Below are positions 18,077-27,802 of a DNA stretch of 37,136 nt, piece by piece (position 1 is the stretch's first letter; every line of letters begins with the position of its first letter). The position numbers and the translations under genes are program-made. The notes below the pieces were generated by a model that was not told where the DNA came from, made no database searches, and worked only from the letters and a program-made list of their open reading frames with translations. Origin of the DNA: Bacteroidota bacterium (GTDB lineage Bacteria > Bacteroidota > Bacteroidia > AKYH767-A > OLB10); assembly GCA_025352785.1 (NCBI GenBank), contig JANXSD010000160.1, positions 1-37,136 of the forward strand, in the 5' to 3' direction.

Positions 18077-21000
18077 ATGCGTATTCTAAAAAGGGTTGGA
18101 AAAATCCTGGTTATTATACTTTTTTCCATTACTGGAATACTTCTTCTTACAAGTCTTGCTTTAAGATTTCCATACATACAAAATAGTCTAATACAGAAAG
18201 TAACTAAATATGTTGAAACGAAATCAAAAGGAACATTTAAAGTAGGAACTATTTATTTGAATTTCCCTAGCGAATGCCAAATTAAGGATGTCTTAATAAA
18301 AAATCCTAAAGGTCAAATTTTAGTTAAGGCGAAAGAAATTAAATTTGATTTAGCAATTTTGCCACTACTACATAATTCCTTTCAAATCGGTACGATAAAA
18401 ATCTCCTCATTTTATGCTGGTATAATTAGAATGAAAATTGATTCCACCTTTAATTTTCAATTCCTGATAGATGCTTTTAGTCCATCTACAAAAACAAAAA
18501 ATAAATCTCCAAAGACTAAATCTTCCTTTGATCTAAGTATTAAAAATATAAAATTAGAAAACTTACATGTACTTTACGAGGATCAACTTGAAGGTGTTTT
18601 TGCAGATGCACAACTAAAAAGTTTAAACCTTAATGTTCAATCAATGAAACTGGATAGTTTGCAGTTTTATTTTGGTAACATTAAATTAAGTAATACCAAA
18701 TTTGAAGTAACTATTAGTAAACAACAAAAGAAAAGTACAAATAGGAATGTTCTTGCGCCTCTAATTAGTATTAATCACCTAGATCTTGAAAACGTTAAGG
18801 TCAATTATAAAAATATTCCAGATTCGACAACCTATCATGGAGATTATCCAGTATTTGTTTCAAATAATTTTTTTTCCAATTTAAATACACAAACTTTTTC
18901 ATTTGCTGATCTTACACTCAATAATTCAACAACTTCGGTAACTTTGAATAGCAGTATTCCCGAAAAAGTCACTGCAACTTCTGAAAAACCTACCCATAGT
19001 TCATTTCGAATTTCTGGAAATAAGATCTCCTTACAAAATAACAATTTTGAATTAACTAAGGGAACAGTTTCTATTCAAAGCAGGAAATCAATTACCGCTA
19101 ACCACCTTAAGTTTGATTCATTCAACAGTGAATTAAGTAACCTATACTTTTCTTCAGATACTTCAAAAATAAATATTAATGAATTGAGCTTTCTACTGAA
19201 TAATACTTTTACTCTCAAAAAATTATCAGCAAAAATTATTGAAAATGGAAATAGTGCAAGTATATCAAAACTTGACTTAAGAAGTGATAAAAGTGTAATT
19301 ACAGGCGAGGCTAATTTCAATTATCCATCTATAAACTCATTAACAAAAAATCCAGGCTCTATACAGCTAAATATTAAACTTAAAAACTCGAAAGTAAACC
19401 TTGATGAAATAGGCTTTTTTAATAAGTCAATGATAGAACAGCAAAAAATAAATCTTTCACATAAGGAAATAGTACTAAATGCCGATATAACAGGTAAAAT
19501 TGATGACCTTCGAATTAAAACACTTATCGTAAATTCTGGTTCAGCTAACTTGATAATTTTAGATGGCAGATTAGTACAGTTAACAAATCCTACTAAATTA
19601 AATTACGCTTTTCCAAAAATAAATTTATACAGTACAAAAAAAGATATAGATTCATTTATCACATTAGATTCTATTACTAAAAATTTAATATTTCCAAATT
19701 CTATAGTACTAAAGGCTTCATTAATTGGTTCACGGGCATATGTGAAAAGTCAACTTTCAATTGGCACACCTAATGGCTCACTAGCGGCCAATACTGAATT
19801 ACATTTCGGTAAAGATACGGTGTACCAAGCAATAGTATTTTTAAATGAATTTAATATATCAGGATTTATTCCGAAAGCAAAAGCAATCGGAAAAACAACT
19901 TTAAAAGCAACTCTCCATGGAAATAGTTTTTCCAAAGAAAATTTGAAAGCAAATTTTGATATTTCACTTAAGCAATTGACGTTTAATAATTATATTTATC
20001 ATAAGATAGAAATTCAAGGGGATGTAAAAAATCAACAAGTTAAAAGTATTATTTCCGTAGAAGATTCAAGTGTCTCCTTAATTGTTGATGGTGACCTTCT
20101 ATTTAAGAAGGGAGAGGAACATTGCCAATTTGATCTCGATCTTAAAGGAATTAATACTAAGAATCTAAATTTTACAAAAGATGACTTACGACTAGCGGGA
20201 AAATTACATGCAAATGTAAAAGGAATTCAGCTTAATAATCTTATTGCTGATGTCGAATTAAATAAATTGGTAGTAACCAAAGAAGAGAAAACATATACAT
20301 ACGATTCAATTTCCCTAGCTGTTAGCAACACGTATAAAAACAGTGAAATTCATTTTAGATCTCCAATTATAGATTTGAATTATCATGGTTCTATTTCGCC
20401 ATTGGAAATTAAAGATCCTTTAATGCAATATATTAATACCTGTTACGAGACAGGGATTTCAACCCCTACTATTGGTAATCAATCCTTTTTATTCGACGCA
20501 ACGATTAAAAACCATCCCTCTATTTCGGAAGTATTTATTCCTGGATTAATCACCTTTGTCCCTGGCAAAATAAAAGGCGAATTTAATAGTTCTTCTCATT
20601 CATTAAAAGTTGACTTTGGGATCAAAAATATTAATTATAACAAACAAATAATAAGCAATCTTACTTTTACAATTAACGGAACGGAAAATAAGATTGAATC
20701 AATATTATCAATTGATTCAATCTTAACTTCGAATATAAAATTAAAGCAAATTGCCCTCAGTACACTCATTAAGGATAACCAAGCAAATTGCTCATTAACG
20801 ATTGGGGCAAAAGAGAAACGTAAATTAAACGTTTCTGCAACTTTTGAATCACATTCGCAAGGAGAACATAAAATATCATTCGCATCTCCTTTAATTATCG
20901 ATGAAAGTGAATGGTCAATTCCTTCAGATAATTTTTTATCTTACAAAAATAGAATTACTTATAATAATTTATCTATTTCACATGGAGAGGAGAAAATTGG

Positions 21001-23026
21001 TATTTCTTCAAATGATAATCCTGAAAAACATACTATCCTAACTTTCGAAAAGTTTGATATTGAACATATAGCAAAAATACTTAACCAAGATTCTAGTATT
21101 GCAGCTGGACAATTAAATGGGTATTTAAATATTAACCAGTCTGATTCTACAACAACAGTATCTTCAGATATTTCACTAACTAATCTTAGCATTCTTAATT
21201 CAAAAATAGGAGATATTAAATTTACTTCATCAACACAAACAAAAAAGGACTCAGAATTACATCTCATTCTGAGTGGAAATGGAAACGAGGTTTCAATTAA
21301 TGGACTTCTTAAAAAAGATAACAATCAAATGGTGTACTCCATTGATGGAAATATAAAATCCATCAATGCCCAGATACTTGATGGATTATCACTTGGATCA
21401 TTAAAAGAAAGTAAAGGAAAAGTTTTCGGTGAATTTTCCATAAAGGGGACTTCCACTAATCCGAATATTAATGGATTCATTTCTTTCAATAATTTTTCAA
21501 CGACTCCTTCCATTCTAAATTCTCCAATACAAATTGATAATGATCGAATTGATATTCACTCATCAACTATTAACTTTAATTCATTTACAATTAAAGATTA
21601 TAAGAACAAGAGTGCAAATATTTCAGGAAAAATAAATTTTGCAGGATTGAAACCAGACTCTTTAAACTTGCAAATTATTACTAATAAATTTGAAGTTTTT
21701 AATACTACAATTAAGGACAATGATTTATACTTCGGCCAACTAATAATTGATGGCGAGGTTAATATTAAAGGAACACCAAATTTTCCAGTGATTAATGCAA
21801 ATATAAAACTAGACGAAGGAAGCACATTCACGTTTATAGTTCCCGAAGCTAAGCTTAGTACAGACAAAGGAGAAGGTGTTGTGGAATTTAGAGATACTAC
21901 ATCTTACAATTTAATTATGGATGAAAAAAAGAAAGTCTCTACTTCCGTAATTAAAGGATATACCATCAATTCACGTATTGAAATAGATCCTAAAGCAACA
22001 CTAAAAATACTAATCGACCCATCTACTGGCGACTCATTGAATGTAAAAGGTGATGCAACAATGAGTTTTTCTATTGATCCTAGTGGTAAAATTAGCTTGA
22101 CCGGAATTTATGAATTGAAAGAGGGTAGTTATGTTGTTTCGTTGCAAGGTTTAATTCAGAAAAAATTTAAGATTGTGAGTGGTAGCACAATTCGTTGGAA
22201 CGGAGACCCTATGGATGCTGAAGTATCAATTGATGCAATATATACCGTAAGGACTGCTCCAATAGATTTAGTTTCATTACAAATCGCTGGACTTACCGAG
22301 GAAGAAAAAAATCTTTATAAGCAACGATTGAGCTTCCTTGTTAATTTACAATTAAGAGGCCAATTGTTAAAACCTGATATAACTTTTAAAATTGAATTAG
22401 ACGAAAAGGATAAAGGAGCTTTAGGGGGTAGCATAGATAATAAATTAAACTTGTTAAACGCGGATGAATCAGAATTGAACAAACAAGTATTCGCACTTTT
22501 ATTATTGAATAGATTTGTTCAAGAGAACCCATTAGCTACAGGTGGAGAAGGAGTAACGTCAGAAACATTGGCAAGAACAAGTGTAAGTAAGTTTCTTTCT
22601 TCACAATTAAATCAAATTGCAAATAATTATGTTGCAGGAGTGGAACTCAATTTCGATGTGCAATCATTTGAAGATTATTCCACAGGTACTAAAACGGGCC
22701 GAACCCAAGTGGGTGTAGGACTTAAGAAAGAGTTTTTAAGTGATCGAATTAGTGTACAAGTTGGTGGAAATGTTGATGTGGAAGGACAAAACGCAAAGCA
22801 AAATAATATTTCAGAACTTGCTGGGGATGTAATAATCGAGTATAAACTAACTAAGGATGGGCGACTACGATTTTCAGCATTTCGAAAAAATTTATATGCA
22901 GATGCAATAGAAGGTCAGATAATCGAAACAGGGGTTGGATTACTTTATAATCGTGATTTTGACAGATGGAGACAATTTTTCTCAAATCCTAATCAGGTTA
23001 AATTGAATGATCATGTTGAACAATAA
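18077..23026 (+). CDS. tamB: TamB-like translocation and assembly module inner-membrane protein
   Basis: 1649 residues. An N-terminal membrane anchor (about 5-30, RVGKILVIILFSITGILLLTSLAL) is followed by more than 1200 residues of repeated beta-strand units with AsmA-like starts (FKVGTIYLNFPSECQIKDVLIKNPKGQILVKAKEI). The C-terminal DUF490/TamB domain spans about 1290-1620, with RIEIDPKATLKILIDP, LTGIYELKEGSYVVSLQGLIQKKFKI and QVFALLLLNRF. TamB forms a hydrophobic groove that spans the periplasm and works with a TamA-type barrel, in lipid transfer and outer-membrane protein insertion. The next gene, overlapping by 20 nt, is that barrel partner. Confidence 0.93.
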   Translation: MRILKRVGKILVIILFSITGILLLTSLALRFPYIQNSLIQKVTKYVETKSKGTFKVGTIYLNFPSECQIKDVLIKNPKGQILVKAKEIKFDLAILPLLHNSFQIGTIKISSFYAGIIRMKIDSTFNFQFLIDAFSPSTKTKNKSPKTKSSFDLSIKNIKLENLHVLYEDQLEGVFADAQLKSLNLNVQSMKLDSLQFYFGNIKLSNTKFEVTISKQQKKSTNRNVLAPLISINHLDLENVKVNYKNIPDSTTYHGDYPVFVSNNFFSNLNTQTFSFADLTLNNSTTSVTLNSSIPEKVTATSEKPTHSSFRISGNKISLQNNNFELTKGTVSIQSRKSITANHLKFDSFNSELSNLYFSSDTSKININELSFLLNNTFTLKKLSAKIIENGNSASISKLDLRSDKSVITGEANFNYPSINSLTKNPGSIQLNIKLKNSKVNLDEIGFFNKSMIEQQKINLSHKEIVLNADITGKIDDLRIKTLIVNSGSANLIILDGRLVQLTNPTKLNYAFPKINLYSTKKDIDSFITLDSITKNLIFPNSIVLKASLIGSRAYVKSQLSIGTPNGSLAANTELHFGKDTVYQAIVFLNEFNISGFIPKAKAIGKTTLKATLHGNSFSKENLKANFDISLKQLTFNNYIYHKIEIQGDVKNQQVKSIISVEDSSVSLIVDGDLLFKKGEEHCQFDLDLKGINTKNLNFTKDDLRLAGKLHANVKGIQLNNLIADVELNKLVVTKEEKTYTYDSISLAVSNTYKNSEIHFRSPIIDLNYHGSISPLEIKDPLMQYINTCYETGISTPTIGNQSFLFDATIKNHPSISEVFIPGLITFVPGKIKGEFNSSSHSLKVDFGIKNINYNKQIISNLTFTINGTENKIESILSIDSILTSNIKLKQIALSTLIKDNQANCSLTIGAKEKRKLNVSATFESHSQGEHKISFASPLIIDESEWSIPSDNFLSYKNRITYNNLSISHGEEKIGISSNDNPEKHTILTFEKFDIEHIAKILNQDSSIAAGQLNGYLNINQSDSTTTVSSDISLTNLSILNSKIGDIKFTSSTQTKKDSELHLILSGNGNEVSINGLLKKDNNQMVYSIDGNIKSINAQILDGLSLGSLKESKGKVFGEFSIKGTSTNPNINGFISFNNFSTTPSILNSPIQIDNDRIDIHSSTINFNSFTIKDYKNKSANISGKINFAGLKPDSLNLQIITNKFEVFNTTIKDNDLYFGQLIIDGEVNIKGTPNFPVINANIKLDEGSTFTFIVPEAKLSTDKGEGVVEFRDTTSYNLIMDEKKKVSTSVIKGYTINSRIEIDPKATLKILIDPSTGDSLNVKGDATMSFSIDPSGKISLTGIYELKEGSYVVSLQGLIQKKFKIVSGSTIRWNGDPMDAEVSIDAIYTVRTAPIDLVSLQIAGLTEEEKNLYKQRLSFLVNLQLRGQLLKPDITFKIELDEKDKGALGGSIDNKLNLLNADESELNKQVFALLLLNRFVQENPLATGGEGVTSETLARTSVSKFLSSQLNQIANNYVAGVELNFDVQSFEDYSTGTKTGRTQVGVGLKKEFLSDRISVQVGGNVDVEGQNAKQNNISELAGDVIIEYKLTKDGRLRFSAFRKNLYADAIEGQIIETGVGLLYNRDFDRWRQFFSNPNQVKLNDHVEQ

Positions 23027-25319
23027 ATTATTCAAATTATTGAGTTTTTATTGCTGCATTTACATTTATGGATGTACGGGATTAAAATATGTTCCCAGTT
23101 CTGAAAAATTATACACTGGCTATTCTATTACATTTAATTCCAAGGACAAAATCCAGCATAAAAGTGGGTTTAAAAAAGTCGTGGCTAAAGTTATTCGCCC
23201 GAAAACAAATAAAAAAATATTTTTTTTACGTCCTAAATTATGGTTTTATTATATATGTGGTGATACTTCTAAAAGCAAATTTAGAAAATGGATTCAAACA
23301 AAAATTGGAGAACCTCCTGTTTATATGAGTTCTGTTTCTCCCTCTCAAAGCTCGAAATATATTGACGCGTCACTTTTTAATGAAGGGATTTTTAGATCCT
23401 CCACTTCTTATGTATTAAATGAAAAGCATAAAACAACAAAAATAAATTACATATCAAATATACATACTCCATTTACTTTTGATACTATAAGTTATTCAAA
23501 AATAAATTTCATACTAGATAACGAATTACAAACGACAAAAAAGGGAACCTTTCTTGTAAAAGGGAAGCCATACTCTTTAGACTTAATTAAAAAAGAGAGG
23601 GAACGAATCGATAAACTTTTAAAAGAAAATGGTTTTTTTTATTTCAGATCGGATTATTTAAAATTTGTAGCTGATACCAATGAAGTGCAAAAGACTGTTA
23701 ATTTAAACTTGAAGTTATCAGATAACATTCCTGAAAATGCAACTCGTATTTATAAAATTGGTATAGTAAAAATTGATCAAACATATAGTCTTAAACGTGA
23801 TTCTTTAACTGCACTAAAAGATACTATTCATTATGATAATGTTGTATTTAAAGGTGAAAATCCTGTACGTCCAAAAGTAATAATGCGCTCTGTATTTCTT
23901 AAGCAAGGGGATATATATTCTCGACAGAACCATAATATGACACTTAACAAATTAATGAGTCTTGGCACATTTAAATTTATCATCATTGAATTTCCAGAAA
24001 CAGATAGCATTGGAATTGGGAAATTAAATGCTAACATAGATCTTACCCCTACACCACAAAAATCAGTTAGAATTGAGTTACAAGGCACTTCGAAATCGAA
24101 TGATTATCTAGGTCCTGCTCTTAACTTAAACTATAAAAATAGAAATGCATTTGGTGGAGCAGAATTACTTACTATAAATTTAAAAGGACGATTCGAAACG
24201 CAAATAAATAGTAGTTACAAAGGGAATTATTCTTATGATGTTGGTCCTGATATTGAGTTGTATATTCCCAAATTTATCCTCCCATTTAATGTTCGTGATC
24301 CGAAAGGGTATTTCATTCCTCAAACTAAAATTGCCATTGGTTATGATTACTTGAAAAGAGTTGGTTTCTATAATTTAAATTCATTAAACTTTTCTTATGG
24401 ATACAAATGGAAAGAAAATAGTAGAACTGATCATGAGTTAAATCCATTCTTTGTGAACTACTCGGTTATTGGGAATAAAAGCGAAGAATTCGATAGCTTG
24501 CTTCAGCAAAATATTTTACTAAAAAAAAGTTTTGAAGAGCAATTCATCACAGGAATAAATTATGCATTCACCTATAATGAACAAGTTATTCCTGACAAGA
24601 GAAATCAAATTTTATTTATGCTGAAGGCAGAGCTTGCTGGAAATTCATTATCATTCATCAATCGAGTTACAAAAAATAATAAGCCTAACGAATCAAAGCC
24701 TTCTGAATTTCTAGGAAATATTTATTCGCAGTATGCAAGATTGTCACTCGATTTTCGAAATTACTATGCCACTTCACCTAAAGATAAGATGGTATTCCGA
24801 ATTTATTCTGGTATTGGAATACCGTATGGAAATTCCGCCACTCTTCCTTATTCTAAACAATTTTTTTCTGGTGGGCCTAATAGTATACGTGCCTTCCGTT
24901 TAAATTCGTTAGGTCCCGGAAATCATCTACAGCCTCCCAATGATGGAAATATTTTCTTTGATCAAGGGGGTGAATTAAAAGTTGAGACGAATGCAGAATA
25001 TCGCTTCGGCATTTATAAAATTCTTAAGGGCGCATTTTTTGTTGATGCAGGAAATATTTGGCTCGTCAATAAAAATCCAGAAATTGATGTGGAGCCTTTC
25101 AAATTTAACAGACTTTTACAAGATGTTGCGGTAGGTACAGGGTTTGGACTTCGACTTGATGCTACTTTTTTTGTGGTGCGTTTTGATTTCGCATTTCCTT
25201 TACGTAAGCCTTGGTTGCAAGATGGTCAACAATGGTCTTATAAGACTGTAGCTTTCGGAGATCCTTCTTGGAGAGGCGACAACCTTATTTTAAATTTCGC
25301 TATAGGATATCCGTTCTAA
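23007..25319 (+). CDS. tamL: TamL-type outer-membrane barrel lipoprotein (TamA/BamA superfamily)
   Basis: 770 residues. The N-terminus is a lipoprotein signal with lipobox IYGC (C23), as in the Bacteroidota TamA variant TamL. N-terminal POTRA-like sequence follows (KYVPSSEKLYTGYSITF; LNKLMSLGTFKFIIIEFPET), then an Omp85 barrel with the conserved SGGPNSIRAFRLNSLGPG segment and a C-terminal strand ending in phenylalanine (ILNFAIGYPF). It is the outer-membrane partner of TamB. The ATG at 23007 overlaps the end of tamB by 20 nt; an in-frame ATG at 23013 is an alternative. The overlap indicates coupled expression. Confidence 0.93.
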   Translation: MIMLNNKLFKLLSFYCCIYIYGCTGLKYVPSSEKLYTGYSITFNSKDKIQHKSGFKKVVAKVIRPKTNKKIFFLRPKLWFYYICGDTSKSKFRKWIQTKIGEPPVYMSSVSPSQSSKYIDASLFNEGIFRSSTSYVLNEKHKTTKINYISNIHTPFTFDTISYSKINFILDNELQTTKKGTFLVKGKPYSLDLIKKERERIDKLLKENGFFYFRSDYLKFVADTNEVQKTVNLNLKLSDNIPENATRIYKIGIVKIDQTYSLKRDSLTALKDTIHYDNVVFKGENPVRPKVIMRSVFLKQGDIYSRQNHNMTLNKLMSLGTFKFIIIEFPETDSIGIGKLNANIDLTPTPQKSVRIELQGTSKSNDYLGPALNLNYKNRNAFGGAELLTINLKGRFETQINSSYKGNYSYDVGPDIELYIPKFILPFNVRDPKGYFIPQTKIAIGYDYLKRVGFYNLNSLNFSYGYKWKENSRTDHELNPFFVNYSVIGNKSEEFDSLLQQNILLKKSFEEQFITGINYAFTYNEQVIPDKRNQILFMLKAELAGNSLSFINRVTKNNKPNESKPSEFLGNIYSQYARLSLDFRNYYATSPKDKMVFRIYSGIGIPYGNSATLPYSKQFFSGGPNSIRAFRLNSLGPGNHLQPPNDGNIFFDQGGELKVETNAEYRFGIYKILKGAFFVDAGNIWLVNKNPEIDVEPFKFNRLLQDVAVGTGFGLRLDATFFVVRFDFAFPLRKPWLQDGQQWSYKTVAFGDPSWRGDNLILNFAIGYPF

Positions 25320-25561
25320 AATTATTTTAATGTTGTTGGATGAAATGTTTTCCAACTATGCCAAAATTCTTGATGAGCATTTATAATTTTTAATTGCGAT
25401 AGTATGTATTTCTAAAACATCATTATTAATGTGTTTTCCGAGTTGCTGCGTTTTTAAAGCGGAAGGCTGTTCATTGTACTCCATACGAAATGGATGTAAC
25501 CTTTTTTGATCTCTTGCCCTGCGCCTGCATTCGATGAATTCTGATAGGCTTAAAAATATAA
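25320..25561. other. Intergenic region after tamL
   Basis: About 240 bases before the tRNA terminator. No open frame or RNA that I recognise. The hairpin at 25562-25591 could also stop tamL transcripts coming from the left. Confidence 0.4.
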
Positions 25562-25591
25562 CAGCCCTGAAGTCTAGTTACTTCAGGGCTG
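25562..25591 (-). terminator. Terminator of tRNA-Gln
   Basis: A perfect 12-bp stem (25562-25573 with 25580-25591, CAGCCCTGAAGT) has a 6-nt loop and is followed on the minus strand by TTATATTTTTA. It lies 9 nt beyond the tRNA 3' end. Confidence 0.8.
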
Positions 25592-25600
25592 CATTTTATG

Positions 25601-25671
25601 TTGACCGACAAGGATTCGAACCTTGAATGACAGAATCAAAATCTGTAGTGTTGCCATTACACCATCGGTCA
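25601..25671 (-). tRNA. tRNA-Gln (anticodon TTG)
   Basis: 71 nt read on the minus strand. The acceptor stem TGACCGA pairs with TCGGTCA. The D-arm is GTGT...ACAC, and the anticodon stem ACAGA/TCTGT encloses the loop TTTTGAT, giving anticodon TTG. The T-arm contains the invariant GTTCGAATCC. The discriminator base is A, and CCA is not encoded and must be added after transcription. A promoter lies at 25689-25719 and a terminator at 25562-25591, so it is a single-gene unit. Confidence 0.95.
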
Positions 25672-25688
25672 GTAATTCTGAGCGGGTG

Positions 25689-25719
25689 CAAAGATAGTTT
25701 TTTTTCAAAAAAAACCGAA
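25689..25719 (-). promoter_or_regulatory. Promoter of tRNA-Gln
   Basis: On the minus strand this is TTCG, 19 nt, then TATCTTTG. The -7 box matches TAnnTTTG fully, the -33 box matches TTTG at three of four bases and the spacing is canonical for Bacteroidota. The -7 box ends 17 nt before the mature tRNA. The 19-nt spacer is itself a perfect palindrome (see findings). Confidence 0.8.
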
Positions 25720-25733
25720 TATTCTTTATTCAA

Positions 25734-27443
25734 TTATCCATTAACGATAACCTTTAACCGTGTACCAGGTTTTAAATTGGTATTATGTAGGTTATTCATG
25801 TCTTTTATCATCTCTACCGTAAGCCCTTCATAGCGTTTTGCAATGTTCCAAAGGGTATCTCCAGGTTGTACTAGGTGATAAATATATTTATGGCCTTTAT
25901 CTTTATTAGTTGTTTTTATGACTGAAGCGGTCTGTTCTTGCGTCGAGTCATCGGCATCTTTCACCAATTCTTGTGTAGAATCCGATTTGGCTTTCGCATC
26001 CGAAGTATTATTTGTTTGTCCTGAATCTTTTTTTGATGAGGCATTGGCAGTTAATCCCGAATCTTTCTTCACAGAAACAGTTGCAATGGGCATTTTAACT
26101 GCGACTTTCGTCTTAACATAGGTCATCACCTGAAGTTTTTGTCCTGATTTCACTTTGCCAGAACGTAACTTATTACTCTTCTTTAACTCTTGAGTACTAC
26201 AATCATAACGATTAGCAATTGAGGCTAATGTCTCACCTCTTTTTACGATATGCGTTTTCTTGATGCGTTTTGTCGTTGTCTCGTATCTAATTCCACTTCC
26301 ACTGTTTTCAGAGTCGGCAAGTAAATCATCATCACCATGTTTACGGCTAGCATATTCAGGTAAAACAGGCTTCGGACCGTAATTCGACTGCGCATAAATC
26401 TCACTTTCTTTCGCCATGAATTGAGAAATGTAACGAGATGGCAATCGCAAAGCATAGGAATTGCTTCCAGGAATTACATTACGTTTATAAATAGGATTTA
26501 AAAATGAAATCACATCTTGTGGTAGTTCCAACTGATTCGCTAAAGCCGCAAATGTTACTTGATCATTCACATGAATCGTGTCAACTTCGAAATAAGAATA
26601 TGCTGGTGTTATTGGATACAAATTATGTTCTCGGGAATAATTCATCACATAAGTAACAGCGATAAATGCTGGTACATACCCGCGAGTTTCTGCAGGTAAA
26701 TAAGGCATAATTTCCCAGAAATTCTTTTTACCTCCTGATCGCTTAATTGCTTTATTTACATTTCCAGCACCGCAGTTATAAGAGGCAATTACTAATAACC
26801 AATCACCATAAATTTTATACATATCCTTAAAATACTGACAAGCAGCTTCGGTAGCTTTATAAGGATCACGACGTTCATCTGTAAAAGAATTTACCTTTAA
26901 ATCGTAAATAATGCCCGTATTATACATGAATTGCCATAAACCCGTAGCTCCAACGCGTGAAACTGCAATAGGATTTAAAGCTGATTCAACTATTGATAAG
27001 TATTTAAATTCGAGAGGAATACCTTCACGATCCATCACTTCTTCGTACATTGGAAAATACAAGTTCGATAATCCCATAGCCCGTTGTGTCAATCCACGTT
27101 TGCGGTTTGCATACAAATCAATAAAGCCTTTTACATATTGGTTATAGGAAAGAGGAATTGGTGAATTAATCTTGTTGATACGATCTGCATATACTTCGTC
27201 GCTAAAGGTAGGACCAACAGCACATTTACCATTAGGGTTATCAAAACAATTCGTTTCCAAACTGTTAAATCGAACCACGTGATTCAGTGTTACGAGACTA
27301 TCAAGAGCTGCAACAATTGGATCATATGATTCTGATACAGTACCAGTGCTAGTAATTGGCGGATTGATCTGCTGTGCTAACAAAGGTGCGGTAGCCAGAA
27401 ATCCACACATAGCGAGCAGATAAATTTTACGTGTTAATTTCAT
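25734..27443 (-). CDS. mltD: Membrane-bound lytic murein transglycosylase D-like, SLT domain plus two LysM
   Basis: 569 residues with a signal peptide (about 1-24, ending LLAQ). The SLT catalytic domain spans about 125-265: the catalytic glutamate is E153 (YLSIVESALNP), followed by SRVGATGLWQFM and the family motif ASYNCGAGNVNKAI. Two LysM peptidoglycan-binding repeats follow, at about 395-440 (HIVKRGETLASIANRY...) and at the C-terminus (YHLVQPGDTLWNIAKRY...LKVIVNG). They are separated by a low-complexity linker rich in K, D, S and T. The enzyme cleaves the MurNAc-GlcNAc bond to 1,6-anhydro ends in the periplasm. The 359-nt leader region carries a run of hairpins. Confidence 0.94.
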   Translation of the reverse strand: MKLTRKIYLLAMCGFLATAPLLAQQINPPITSTGTVSESYDPIVAALDSLVTLNHVVRFNSLETNCFDNPNGKCAVGPTFSDEVYADRINKINSPIPLSYNQYVKGFIDLYANRKRGLTQRAMGLSNLYFPMYEEVMDREGIPLEFKYLSIVESALNPIAVSRVGATGLWQFMYNTGIIYDLKVNSFTDERRDPYKATEAACQYFKDMYKIYGDWLLVIASYNCGAGNVNKAIKRSGGKKNFWEIMPYLPAETRGYVPAFIAVTYVMNYSREHNLYPITPAYSYFEVDTIHVNDQVTFAALANQLELPQDVISFLNPIYKRNVIPGSNSYALRLPSRYISQFMAKESEIYAQSNYGPKPVLPEYASRKHGDDDLLADSENSGSGIRYETTTKRIKKTHIVKRGETLASIANRYDCSTQELKKSNKLRSGKVKSGQKLQVMTYVKTKVAVKMPIATVSVKKDSGLTANASSKKDSGQTNNTSDAKAKSDSTQELVKDADDSTQEQTASVIKTTNKDKGHKYIYHLVQPGDTLWNIAKRYEGLTVEMIKDMNNLHNTNLKPGTRLKVIVNG

Positions 27444-27802
27444 TGTTCGTTTTTATACTGGTTTACACGTGAACTGTTAAATGATGCTTCCGGTTAAAAA
27501 TAACCAAAAGGTTGAGAATAAATCAACATCCTCGTCAAATGTTTCTAACGTAGATTTTTCATAACTCATCTTGTACGAAGATTAGAACGGTTGAGTTGCA
27601 GATGCATTGCCCATTCTCCTCTTTTTTGAGAGAAATTTTGAAAAATCACTGTAAGAAATTAGTGATTTCGGTATAAAACCGAGGTCTACTTTAGTTGATA
27701 AAGACCGTGTAAAGGGTATCCTTGCCACCTGAAGGGACGTAAAAATACTAAGAATCCTCGAAATTTCGTGAATCGAGAGTGAAGAAAATTAGAAGAAAGG
27801 TG
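27444..27802. other. Intergenic region between the WecA-like gene and mltD
   Basis: It has no open frame. It contains the three consecutive hairpins described separately (27643-27706). It must hold the end of the upstream transcript and probably the mltD promoter. Confidence 0.5.
27643..27706 (-). other. Three consecutive hairpins, possible structured leader or terminator
   Basis: Read on the minus strand: GGTC-TTTA...TAAA-GTA-GACC (27683-27706, 3-nt bulge), then CGGT/ACCG with a 5-nt loop (27669-27681), then AAATCACT/AGTGATTT with a 10-nt loop (27643-27668) running into T residues. The last one resembles a weak intrinsic terminator; together they could be a leader structure of mltD, whose start is 200 nt on. 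Confidence 0.35.
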
